Origin: Fidelibacterota bacterium
GTDB taxonomy: Bacteria; Fidelibacterota; UBA8477; JABMPR01
Direction of reading: 5' to 3'
Length of the DNA stretch: 64,000 nucleotides
Assembly (NCBI GenBank): GCA_018650445.1
Contig: JABIFX010000104.1
Location: 1 to 64,000, forward strand
The notes beneath the pieces are model-generated. The model was not told the origin of the DNA. It saw only the letters and a program-made list of their open reading frames with translations, and did no database searches. This document shows, in pieces, positions 17,301 through 24,785 of this stretch (positions within the stretch are counted from its first letter, which is position 1; each line of letters starts with the position of its first letter). Position numbers and translations under genes: made by a program.

Positions 17301-18249
17301 TGGCATACATGGGGGTCGGGGTGGCATCCAATAAGGCTGAGATCTGGTTTTTTTGATCAAGGAGTAGTTCGTTTGTGCTGTTACGTTCAGATAAGTCACG
17401 AACGATACTCATCAGGGTACCATCGGAAAGTTTTCTAGAGTTCATCTCGATGGGAATAAAGCGTCCATCCTTTGTTTGAAAAACTCTCTCGGTAAGCACA
17501 TTCAAGCCTTCATTAAGGAGGTCATAACGCAAGGGTTTCCTGGCAAGGGTATCGGCTTCAATCAATTCAGTTAAATTCATTGAAAGGATTTCGGTGTTGG
17601 TATATCCAAGCAACCGAGTAGCTGCAATATTGGCCTGCACAATACGACCCTTCAAGTCCGCCTTGAGAATGATGTCACCCGCCTGATCAATCAGTTCTCT
17701 GTGTCCTCTCTCGCTGGCCTCCAAGGCTGCCTCTTTCTGTTTCAAGTCGCCATGTAGTCGGGCATGGAACAGGGCGAGCGAGAGCCTGGCTGAAAGAAGG
17801 GTGACGATTTCTTGTGTCTGTGGAGAAACACCATCCCGTTGACGAGACCCAATATTGAGAGAGCCCACCAAATCATCACCTATCACCAGGGGAACATCAA
17901 AAAAGGCTTGAATTCCTGCACTACTTAATGCCTTCACTACCGAGCTGGGGTTGGAAACAGTGGAAATATCGTGAATATATCTTGGCTCCACGGGCGTGTC
18001 GGCCTTTTGTCTGACAAGGCCTGAAAGTGGGTGTTTATCTCCAGATGAGAGATGGGGTATCGAGGTGTCTTTTGTGAAAACCTCAAACGACTGGTTGTGG
18101 ATGTCATTGAGTGTGATAGATACACGCTCGAGTTTTAAATGAGTGTCGAAAAAGGAAAGCGCCTTTTTTGTGACACGTATAGTCTCAGGCCAGGAGATAA
18201 CCTGGTCGAAATCCAGGAGTAATCGAATCGAGTGTTGATTGTCAGGCAT
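14323..18249 (-). CDS. Multi-PAS/GAF sensor histidine kinase, HisKA_2 type
   Basis: About 1308 residues with no membrane segment, so a cytoplasmic sensor. Order: a GAF domain (about 15-170), six PAS domains (about 180-920; each begins with a pattern such as YRALFANSPDPIVVHD or LLELIVDTIPGLFSYSD), a second GAF (about 925-1095), a HisKA_2 dimerisation domain with the phospho-accepting His in KEVLLKEVYHRTKNNMQVI (about 1113), and an HATPase with GLVINEIVSNALKYAFP and EIGDDGVGLN. The start is ATG 18249 behind GGAG. The ligand is unknown; PAS/GAF stacks commonly sense light, oxygen, redox state or small molecules. The receiver at 13898-14263 is the likely partner. It is divergent from the DUF3078 gene. 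Confidence 0.9.
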   Translation of the reverse strand: MPDNQHSIRLLLDFDQVISWPETIRVTKKALSFFDTHLKLERVSITLNDIHNQSFEVFTKDTSIPHLSSGDKHPLSGLVRQKADTPVEPRYIHDISTVSNPSSVVKALSSAGIQAFFDVPLVIGDDLVGSLNIGSRQRDGVSPQTQEIVTLLSARLSLALFHARLHGDLKQKEAALEASERGHRELIDQAGDIILKADLKGRIVQANIAATRLLGYTNTEILSMNLTELIEADTLARKPLRYDLLNEGLNVLTERVFQTKDGRFIPIEMNSRKLSDGTLMSIVRDLSERNSTNELLLDQKNQISALLDATPTPMYAKDPDGRYTMLNDAYLSFFGKTRTEMLGKTVTEVWEGKASSLQVEIDDKKLLRSNKKQSYSTEFTDASGRMRQVLLRKARYLDGQGKPAGFVGTLLDYTDLKVAEDRYRALFANSPDPIVVHDGAVLLGANQAAAAFFKTEDADKYLKKPLSRFIHPDSVADAKNRIKDLLRSKSPNKLMRQKFVVSTGEVRDVEAMSVSLEDGGRPIIMTSFRDVTDEHATRQALLNSEERYRRSFNYSPTAMVLHDKGVLLDANQAALSFVGADSLEDVLGIDLFSLVHPDYRKVSRESVERLLETGTPSEGVREHKYLTLAGEERWVEISGVVVKQADKNVILLSFNDIHDRVTARDQLDKSRQQLEVITGHLTSSLVLVDLDLSLLYVNQAAAKLMHVNSTAIQGAPLKTIVPEEYLAVGLKYQQRLLRGEVCSFQHHYQSKSKGSLVFVLTLIPVKAEDGEVMAFLVQVDDVTEIESARKEIAENKELLELIVDTIPGLFSYSDMNEKYLYVNEAYAGWYGYKKAEVIGKSFNQIIPEDTYLEIQPYLSRISTGEPLSYSRTSNGPDGRAHDLDIRYIPHFDTDKQPKAFLTSLQDVTEQNEYERFRDSLRHLARQLTVSLNPREVGVIAASLLHNLFKYDAFALYRINIDENQAVGLFAQDTFTGEDRPVEVETEVNTLNAKDGVAAFILPTPRLVNRKEDNEGAIVAPFGDSSRRSLSLVFAPIFWEGKQIGSFTLQSYTAEHFKDDDLQKLKVFANQIGGALVRAQADELIQEQTKELKDRERQLQTSIKEKEVLLKEVYHRTKNNMQVIVGLLEMQGMKTTSAEIQTVVTEMTNRIYSMSMVHDLLYRSRNLAEIMLDTYLQKLVSRLILAYKTTLGEITLVCSSESIPINIQTAIPLGLVINEIVSNALKYAFPDHRDGIITVRTQGLEGTGLAIEIGDDGVGLNRGVDLSSADTLGLQIIRDIVDLQLFGKLKTSSNDGVKYFITIPSLKLD

Positions 18250-18420
18250 AAAGATAATCTCCAATATGAAGGGCAAATTTCACCATGGAGGTCATTTAAT
18301 GCAAACCATAAAATGCCTTGCAGACAGTGTGGTAGCACGCTGTTTTGACTTGAATAAGCGGGTTTTCGTGATTAATTGTGAATTTATAATGAGGGAAACG
18401 AGGATAGCAGGAAAAATATT

Positions 18421-19254
18421 ATGAAAGCGATGCTAACACTTACAGTTGTAATAGCCAGTATGGTTTTGGGTCAGGAAACGGAAGCATCTGTCTGGCAAAA
18501 ATCTATACAAGGCGGCATTAACCTTACACAGACAGGTTTTGACAACTGGGCTGCTGGCGGAGAGAATGCTTATGCCTGGCAAATGAACCTAAATTATAAA
18601 TTTGTGCAGGATCTGGAGAAAACCACCTGGTCTAACACGGGCAAACTTCTCTATGGTGCCACCAAGACAGGTGACCAGGAGATGCGTAAGTCAGCTGATG
18701 AAATCAAGCTGGAAAGCGTGCTCACCTACAAAAAGGGTTTAAAAATCAATCCCTTTATAGCGGTAACAGGCGAGACACAATTCGCTGCAGGTATGGATTA
18801 CAGTGGGGACTCATTATTTCAGATATCAACCTTCATGGATCCAGGCTATTTCAGAGAGAGTTTTGGAGCGGGCTATGCTATCAATGATGGGCTGGGAACA
18901 CGACTAGGTTTATCCTTCAAACAGACAATTACAACTGATTATCCAGCACCTTATGCTGATGATGCTGCCACCACAACAGTTGAAACCATGCGAAGTGAGT
19001 TTGGTGCAGAATCAGTCACTGACCTGACCTATAATATCTCGGAGACGGCAATCTTTGTTTCTAAACTGGAACTGTTTTCTGCTTTTTCGGCGATCGATGA
19101 AATAGATGTAAATTGGGATAATATACTGACTGTTAAAGCATCTGATTATATTAGCATGCACATGAATTTCAAAATGGTCTACGATAAAGACATTTCTGTC
19201 AAGCGCCAGATAAAACAATCCATGGCGTTTGGATTAAACTACACCTTTATTTAA
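18421..19254 (+). CDS. DUF3078 outer-membrane beta-barrel protein
   Basis: A 277-residue protein with a signal peptide (MLTLTVVIASMVLGQETEA) and the DUF3078 opening WQKSIQGGINLTQTGFDNWAAGG. The rest consists of alternating amphipathic strands and ends with an aromatic-rich beta-strand ending in phenylalanine-type porin style (FGLNYTFI), as expected of an outer-membrane barrel. AGGAAAAATATT precedes the ATG. The family is widespread in Bacteroidota and relatives and has no assigned function. The intergenic 18250-18420 segment must carry divergent promoters for this gene and the kinase. Confidence 0.82.
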   Translation: MKAMLTLTVVIASMVLGQETEASVWQKSIQGGINLTQTGFDNWAAGGENAYAWQMNLNYKFVQDLEKTTWSNTGKLLYGATKTGDQEMRKSADEIKLESVLTYKKGLKINPFIAVTGETQFAAGMDYSGDSLFQISTFMDPGYFRESFGAGYAINDGLGTRLGLSFKQTITTDYPAPYADDAATTTVETMRSEFGAESVTDLTYNISETAIFVSKLELFSAFSAIDEIDVNWDNILTVKASDYISMHMNFKMVYDKDISVKRQIKQSMAFGLNYTFI

Positions 19255-19558
19255 ATTCATATTGCAATTTAAATAAACCCAGCCTCAACTGTGGTTTTTA
19301 TTTGCATCTCTGAGAGTTTTCGGTTAACATAGCTTCGTCGAGAGGCAACCATCTTCAAACAAACTATCGGAAGAACATGAGTGTTGTGTAGCTACAAACC
19401 AGTTGTTGGTTTATGGTGAAGAGTTTCCCAAAAAGGAAACACAAAGCCTCTTTATGCAAAACAAGACTCCACAAATCATGATGGAGTAAATAATCAAAAA
19501 GCGAACAGGGTAAAGTTTTATCTTTAGATAAAACTCACCCAAAAAGAAAGGAACGATT
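19255..19558. other. Intergenic region with several inverted repeats
   Basis: 304 bases with no credible gene. It holds three small inverted repeats: AAACCA/TGGTTT (19396-19401/19407-19412), GTTTCC/GGAAAC (19423-19428/19435-19440) and the strong palindrome at 19514-19535. The last 45 bases form the leader of the small secreted peptide gene. None of the first two has a clear U-tract. Confidence 0.5.
19514..19535. promoter_or_regulatory. Perfect palindrome upstream of the peptide gene
   Basis: AGTTTTATCT (19514-19523) and AGATAAAACT (19526-19535) are exact reverse complements separated by TT. The site ends 23 bases before the ATG of the small secreted peptide. It is AT-rich and not followed by a T-run, so an operator or a leader hairpin is more likely than a terminator. 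Confidence 0.5.
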
Positions 19559-19795
19559 ATGAGTCGTTTTAGAAATATCCTTTTAAGTGGGCTGGTGGCG
19601 CTTTTGATGGTAGGAATGGTAAGTGCGGGAGATGTGGATTCAACCACTCCGGCAGCCGATGTCAATGCAGGAATTAATATCTATGTGGGGACATGGAACC
19701 CCGCAAAAACGGATTGTCTCCCGGTTGGGGCAACCGATTGTGTTAATATTGGCATTAGCTTCGATTTTACCTGGTTGAAGGATCTGTTTAATTAA
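19559..19795 (+). CDS. Small secreted two-cysteine peptide precursor
   Basis: A 78-residue product: a clear signal peptide (FRNILLSGLVALLMVGMVSA, cleavage likely before GDVDS) and a mature part of about 54 residues. The mature part has only two cysteines, spaced C-x7-C in DCLPVGATDCVNIG, and an aromatic C-terminus (FDFTWLKDLFN). AAAGGA lies upstream of the ATG. I do not recognise a family. Two exported cysteines with a MauE/DoxX-like redox protein two genes downstream suggest a disulfide-bonded secreted peptide. The arrangement recalls Bacteroidota small-peptide/beta-propeller loci, but I cannot claim homology. Confidence 0.75.
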   Translation: MSRFRNILLSGLVALLMVGMVSAGDVDSTTPAADVNAGINIYVGTWNPAKTDCLPVGATDCVNIGISFDFTWLKDLFN

Positions 19796-19808
19796 AAAAG
19801 GATGAAAG

Positions 19809-19830
19809 AGGGCGGGGTAAAACCCGCCCT
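19809..19830 (+). terminator. GC-rich hairpin between peptide and downstream gene
   Basis: AGGGCGGG (19809-19816) pairs exactly with CCCGCCCT (19823-19830) around a 6-base loop. The following AATATTGGGT is not U-rich, so this is a weak terminator, attenuator or mRNA-stabilising hairpin. It lies 13 bases after the peptide stop and 16 before the next ATG, a position suited to making more peptide than downstream protein. Confidence 0.55.
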
Positions 19831-19846
19831 AATATTGGGTGCTTAC

Positions 19847-21016
19847 ATGAAAAAAGGGACGGTTGTGTTATTGTTTATAGCTATGGTTGCTTTTGGTCAA
19901 TTTGAGGTCATATCAATCTCAGAAGGGTTGTCTGAAAAGACAAGAGAGCGTTTGTGGCCAGTTTTCAAAAGTGGTGCTATAACGATAAACACACAGGAGA
20001 TGATCATACCAGACCAAAACAGTTTATACATACAAAGCAGGGCAACCCCTAACGACTACACAAAAATCAACTTAAAGCGGCATAAGGCGGATTATTTTAC
20101 CGTATATGAAGCAACCGCGAACGATGAGATATTTGCCTATGCAGTGGTAGGCAGTGATGGTCGGTTTTACATTTTTGAAAGAGGGAGAAAAACAGGTGCC
20201 ATACAAGGGCCTGTTTTAAGACATGGACTTACAGCAGAAAGGATGTTTTTGCTTGAGGGAAACAAGTTGGTGGCGACTGGCGCATATAGACCTGAGTTGA
20301 TATACTATCTGGATCTATACAAAAGCAATTCAATTAAAGACCAAATCAAAAACGCAAAAAAAAACTTTGACCCGCTCTACATAAACCACAAAGCTTACAC
20401 GCTCTCAGTTTATGATAAATATCTCACTGAAATAGATTCAGGAAATATTATTGATAGGACAGGGGATAATGCACGAGCATATGAAGGTTTATATTTAACT
20501 CAAGCAGTTGATATAACCAGGGATGAAGTGTTATATCTTATAGACAATGACCAGGGGTATGTAATTGAGAGATATACGGATATCACAGTACTTGATTCAA
20601 GTTTCGAAGTTGTAAACCCAAAATATAAAAAGTTCCCTGCTGTTATGACGATGAAGGATATGGTAGAACTCAGATTGCAGGACAGAGCATATTCTGTACC
20701 CTATGCTTTATACCATAAAGAAGGATATTTAATATCGACCTTTTTTCAGGCGCCTGTACGCTTTGGGGATATAAGGCCTCCATACTATTATGATATTTCG
20801 TCAGAAAGCGGAAAGCTGCTTTACTCGGGGGAGCTAGAGTATCCTTTTCTCTGCGAAGATGACGGAGACAAGGTCTTTCTGTATGTAAAACATGAGGGTG
20901 GGTGGTTTGAGGCCGACAAACACTTCCTGGTAGGTGTCACTGTCGAAGATCTATTGAAGGATCGCGTATCAAAAGCTACTATTGACGCCTCTGTTAATAA
21001 CCTGGATAAAGACTAA
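19847..21016 (+). CDS. Secreted protein of unknown function, possibly beta-propeller
   Basis: About 389 residues from ATG 19847 (an upstream in-frame ATG at 19802 would read through the hairpin). The N-terminus is a short signal peptide (MKKGTVVLLFIAMVAFGQ). The body has repeated beta-rich stretches (DEIFAYAVVGSDGRFYIFER, RMFLLEGNKLVATG, LYSGELEYPFLCEDDGDKVFLYVKHEGG) that look like blades of a propeller similar to the Bacteroidota 6-bladed type; this is pattern judgement only. Base composition is more AT-rich than most neighbours. It sits between the peptide gene and the MauE-like gene in one operon; binding or presentation of the peptide is a guess. Confidence 0.65.
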   Translation: MKKGTVVLLFIAMVAFGQFEVISISEGLSEKTRERLWPVFKSGAITINTQEMIIPDQNSLYIQSRATPNDYTKINLKRHKADYFTVYEATANDEIFAYAVVGSDGRFYIFERGRKTGAIQGPVLRHGLTAERMFLLEGNKLVATGAYRPELIYYLDLYKSNSIKDQIKNAKKNFDPLYINHKAYTLSVYDKYLTEIDSGNIIDRTGDNARAYEGLYLTQAVDITRDEVLYLIDNDQGYVIERYTDITVLDSSFEVVNPKYKKFPAVMTMKDMVELRLQDRAYSVPYALYHKEGYLISTFFQAPVRFGDIRPPYYYDISSESGKLLYSGELEYPFLCEDDGDKVFLYVKHEGGWFEADKHFLVGVTVEDLLKDRVSKATIDASVNNLDKD

Positions 21017-21020
21017 TATC

Positions 21021-21473
21021 ATGATGGGTGGATTTGATTCAAGTCGGTTTGGTTTAAATGCTCTTGAGTTTTTACGATGGTTACTGTCGATTGGGTTTTT
21101 CTTTCTGGCTGCGAGAAAAGGTATGCTGATTATAGACCACGGTATTGAGCCGTATAAAATTATAACAGATGCAGCGGGGTTGCCTGAATTTGTGAGCTAT
21201 TATGGAGTGATTGCTGTCTTTGTTGAGTTAAGCATCGCTGTCGGTATCTGGGAAAGCAAAACCTTTAGATCAGTTATTGTAATTACAGGACTGTTAACGC
21301 TCATGGGTGTTGCTATTAGTTTGGCGCTAATAAGTTTTAAAATAAATTCTGACTGTGGATGTGGATTGTTAGGTGATAGCGAGTACGGATTGCTGTTCCA
21401 GAAGGTGTTAATTCTCGCGTTGCTGGTCGTGATGTACAGAAGTAAAGAAAAATTCTTCCCAGTTGAAATTTGA
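21021..21473 (+). CDS. MauE/DoxX-like redox-associated membrane protein
   Basis: About 150 residues with four membrane helices: LEFLRWLLSIGFFFLAARKG, a second after GLPEFVSYYGVIAVFVEL, a third at SVIVITGLLTLMGVAISLALI and a last at LLFQKVLILALLVVMY. After the third helix comes INSDCGCGLLGDSEYG, the cysteine motif of the MauE/DoxX group that aids periplasmic disulfide or redox maturation. ATG 21021 or the adjacent ATG 21024 is the start, four bases after the previous stop. Its cysteines could serve the two-cysteine peptide at 19559. The family assignment is good; the substrate is inference. Confidence 0.75.
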   Translation: MMGGFDSSRFGLNALEFLRWLLSIGFFFLAARKGMLIIDHGIEPYKIITDAAGLPEFVSYYGVIAVFVELSIAVGIWESKTFRSVIVITGLLTLMGVAISLALISFKINSDCGCGLLGDSEYGLLFQKVLILALLVVMYRSKEKFFPVEI

Positions 21474-21604
21474 ACCATACGCAGCAATAAGCAACCATAG
21501 CACACTGTTATGTGCTCAATAATATAATCATTGTGCATTGATTTCGATATGGGCGATTGATCATCAGGTGGGGGAGACAATGGAGATTGAGGGTTATAAT
21601 TGAA

Positions 21605-21637
21605 AAAAGGGACTGGTTTTTACATCCAGCCCCTTTT
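21605..21637 (-). terminator. Rho-independent terminator of the PreP-like gene
   Basis: AAAAGGGACTGG (21605-21616) and CCAGCCCCTTTT (21626-21637) form a 12-bp stem with one mismatch. Read on the minus strand it is followed by further Ts. It lies 10 bases past the M16 gene stop and may also end the plus-strand MauE transcript. Confidence 0.8.
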
Positions 21638-21646
21638 AATGAATAC

Positions 21647-24616
21647 CTAATCGACAGGAATAAGTTTTTCGAAGATATTTTTATTCTGTTTTAGTTTATC
21701 TTCATTTCCATATACACAAAGCGGACTGTTTTCTATAATATCTGAAATCATTTTCCCATATGATTTAATATCCTCAAGCGAAGTAGTTAAAACTGCATTT
21801 CTTTCAGCTTGAAGTTGCTCCTGGGTCAACTTGGTGAAATAGCGTGCCACGGCAGTATTGCCTCTTTGTGATTGTGTTTGTGGTTGATCCATACCTGAAA
21901 TAGTCCCAATAATAAACCGCGTCATTTCATTTTGGTCAATATCTAGAGTTGATAAAAAGTTTGGGGTCTTGGCATGGTTCTCCAGCGTGCTGCTAAGATT
22001 CGGATCACGATAAGACCCAAAGTAAACCTGGCCAGTTGGAGCAAATCGCGCAAATCCTCCATACGCCCCTCCAATGACACGGACTTGATTATTGAGCCAT
22101 TCCCTGGAAACAATCTGGTTAAGAACTCGGATTTTACCATCCCAACGATAACCAAGATCGGTAAAATCTGCCCCCTGAACTACATACTGAACTTTAGAAG
22201 CAGCCATAAGTCCCTCGTTTTTGGACTTACTTGTCAAATCCCAATCCAGAAAAACTGGCTTCTGTCGACCAAGGCTTTTAGAGAAGCCCTTAAGTTCTGA
22301 CCTAAAGACATTAATAGCATCCCCAGAACACGTTGTAGAAGCTATCAGGTTCTTTTTGTTAAATAGAAGGTCTGATACAATTTTTAATTCATTAATTAGA
22401 CCGACCTGCCTTGCATCAAAATTCTCCACCAGGTCTGAAATGAACCAATAATATTCCAGCCCACCAGTTAACTCGTTAAACATCCCTGCTTTGGTGGTAT
22501 ATGAAAAGAGCCTGGTTCTGGCATAACCAAGACCATCACGCTTTACATTAGCTGACAAACGCGAATGGTGACGGGTGACCACGTCCTTAATTCGATCAAC
22601 ATCATCCAACTGGGAGTGTCTCAGGATTTCTTCAGAGAAGTCAAAAGCTTTTCCCTGGTCAGGTGTCATCGCCTTGGTGGACAATACAAACTTTGGTATC
22701 AATTGATCATCATCCCGGTTTTGGAGATAGCTGGACAGATAGGTGTTAAATCCTCCAAGATGCGTATCCAGAGCCTTGTCAAGCTCACCAAAGGTGTAGT
22801 TATCAGTTCCTATTGAACCCAGCAGGACGGCCAAAAGAGAAGCATAGGGAAGCTGCTCTTCGCTCAAAACACGAAGATCAAAAAACAGACGGATATAACT
22901 GATATCATTTGTAAAGGTTTCGAAGTGTAAATAAGGGATACGTGAAACTCTTGATTCATCTGCGATAAACCAATCAGCTTTGGGATTGATATCCTCAAGG
23001 GCTAGAAGGGGGATAGTGGCAAGGGCTTCTGGTGTATCTTCAGATTTTTGATAATCAACCAACATAGCCGTATGATCAACCAGCTGAGTCACCTCATCCG
23101 GTGAGAGACTTGCTTTATAGGTCGCCAGCTCAGCATTGGTTTGTCTGTCGTTTTCTCCCTCCAACCCTGGTTTAGGATTTAGGGTGAACAAAAGGGCGTG
23201 AGGGTTATTAATCATAGATTCAGAGATGAGACTCTCCAGGTAACCCGATGGAAGGGATTGCTTAAAGGTCGCCAATGGCTTTTCGTATTCCAGGCCACTA
23301 AAGGGTTCATCACCCCAGAACCAACTATTCAACGCTTTTTGGTTGTAGTACAGCCCTTTGTGAGGCGTGTTCCCTTCACGGAGATTAAACTCCATACGAT
23401 TCAAAATGCCAGTAATGGCAGCCGTATCAAGACCTTCATTGGCTACTTTTTCAAGGGTTTCAAAGACAACCCGTTTGAATTTTTCTCCCTCATCTGGGTT
23501 TGCATTTTGAACCTGGATATGAAAAACATTCTGTTTTAAGTCATCCACCCAAGCGCTGATATCTTTACCTATTCCTGCTTCCTGGAGTGCCAGGCGGACC
23601 GGGGCAGACTCATTGTTAAATAGAGCCTGGGTAAGCACCCTCAGACCCAGGACAAGCTGTTGATCAGCGCTCAGACCCACGACAAAGGAAAGGGAGAGAT
23701 AGCTGTTCCCTTCCAGTTCTGAGCCCTCTATCGCAGAATAAAAACCTTGAGATGAGCGCAAGGCTTCAAAGGCTGGCTGCAAGGGGATATCAACAATTTG
23801 ATCAGATTCAGTATATTTTGAGAGGTAGTGCTCATCAATAAACGCCAACTCTGCCTCTGTATCACCATCACCATACAGAAAAATGTATGAGTTGGAAGGG
23901 TGATAATATTTACGATGGAAATTAATAAAGTTGTCGTAGGTCAAGGTGGGAATAGCAGCAGGATATCCACCAGATAAAAACCGGTATGGTGTATCAGGAA
24001 AAAGTTGCCTATCCACCAAATAGCCCAGTTCCCTGGTTGGATTTGAAAAAACTCCCTTCATCTCATTATAAACCACACCCTTGTAGGTCAGGTTTGAGTC
24101 GGCGTGCTCCAGGTCGTGGTGCCAACCCTCTTGTTCCAGGATACGAGGATCTTCATAAATAAGAGGATTAAAAACGGCATCAAGATAGACATGCATGAGC
24201 GAGCGAAAATCTTTGTCATTCATACTGGAAACAGGGTATAGCGTAATGTCGCTGCCTGTCATGGCATTGAGAAAAGTCTTCAGAGAGCCCTTGGATAAAA
24301 TATCAAAAGGGCTTTTTACAGGGAAGTTTTTTGAACCATTCAGTACGGAGTGTTCCAGAATATGAGGCGTTCCAGCATCTGATTCAGTAACAGTTTTAAA
24401 GGTAATACAGAAGGTTTTATTCAAATCGCCATTTGAAATTTTTAGCAACCGAGCCCCGGATTGTTCATGTTTAAACAACAAACATTCCGCATCCACTTCT
24501 TTTACAAAGCGTTTTTCAACAAGCTTAAAGCCTGACATTTTATCTCCTGTCTGTGGTTGTGCTGCAACTGCAATACATAACAGCGTTGCCATGAGCACGG
24601 TGATAATTTTGGGCAT
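21647..24616 (-). CDS. M16C metallopeptidase, PreP/presequence-protease type, secreted
   Basis: About 989 residues: four M16 domains in one chain, as in PreP/Cym1. The inverted zinc motif is H85-ILE-H89 in GTPHILEHSVLNGS, followed by PVKSPFDILSKGSLKTFLNA and the distal ligand region GVVYNEMKGVFSNP, all hallmark PreP stretches. A signal peptide (MPKIITVLMATLLCIAVAAQ) directs it to the periplasm or beyond, unlike organelle PreP. ATG 24616 has an excellent site, GGGGGAG five bases upstream, so the longer frame to 24706 is rejected. It degrades unstructured peptides. It has its own terminator and lies downstream of the terminator of the giant repeat gene. Confidence 0.93.
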   Translation of the reverse strand: MPKIITVLMATLLCIAVAAQPQTGDKMSGFKLVEKRFVKEVDAECLLFKHEQSGARLLKISNGDLNKTFCITFKTVTESDAGTPHILEHSVLNGSKNFPVKSPFDILSKGSLKTFLNAMTGSDITLYPVSSMNDKDFRSLMHVYLDAVFNPLIYEDPRILEQEGWHHDLEHADSNLTYKGVVYNEMKGVFSNPTRELGYLVDRQLFPDTPYRFLSGGYPAAIPTLTYDNFINFHRKYYHPSNSYIFLYGDGDTEAELAFIDEHYLSKYTESDQIVDIPLQPAFEALRSSQGFYSAIEGSELEGNSYLSLSFVVGLSADQQLVLGLRVLTQALFNNESAPVRLALQEAGIGKDISAWVDDLKQNVFHIQVQNANPDEGEKFKRVVFETLEKVANEGLDTAAITGILNRMEFNLREGNTPHKGLYYNQKALNSWFWGDEPFSGLEYEKPLATFKQSLPSGYLESLISESMINNPHALLFTLNPKPGLEGENDRQTNAELATYKASLSPDEVTQLVDHTAMLVDYQKSEDTPEALATIPLLALEDINPKADWFIADESRVSRIPYLHFETFTNDISYIRLFFDLRVLSEEQLPYASLLAVLLGSIGTDNYTFGELDKALDTHLGGFNTYLSSYLQNRDDDQLIPKFVLSTKAMTPDQGKAFDFSEEILRHSQLDDVDRIKDVVTRHHSRLSANVKRDGLGYARTRLFSYTTKAGMFNELTGGLEYYWFISDLVENFDARQVGLINELKIVSDLLFNKKNLIASTTCSGDAINVFRSELKGFSKSLGRQKPVFLDWDLTSKSKNEGLMAASKVQYVVQGADFTDLGYRWDGKIRVLNQIVSREWLNNQVRVIGGAYGGFARFAPTGQVYFGSYRDPNLSSTLENHAKTPNFLSTLDIDQNEMTRFIIGTISGMDQPQTQSQRGNTAVARYFTKLTQEQLQAERNAVLTTSLEDIKSYGKMISDIIENSPLCVYGNEDKLKQNKNIFEKLIPVD

Positions 24617-24729
24617 GTTTACTCCCCCTGTATAAGACATTGATTCATTTCCCTGAAGGCTCAGGGAGCCAGCAGTATATCTGTTTTGTGCGGGTAGAAA
24701 TTTCAACCTCTTGAGCTAATGAAACAACA

Positions 24730-24758
24730 AAAAAAGCCAGTGAATAACTGACTTTTTT
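24730..24758 (-). terminator. Terminator of the giant repeat-protein gene
   Basis: AAAAAAGCCAGT (24730-24741) and ACTGACTTTTTT (24747-24758) make a 12-bp stem with one mismatch around GAATA. It is flanked by A/T runs on both sides and so could work in both directions. On the minus strand it follows the giant gene stop by 27 bases. Confidence 0.85.
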
Positions 24759-24785
24759 CGGAATAAAGCATGAATTTTCAAGGAG

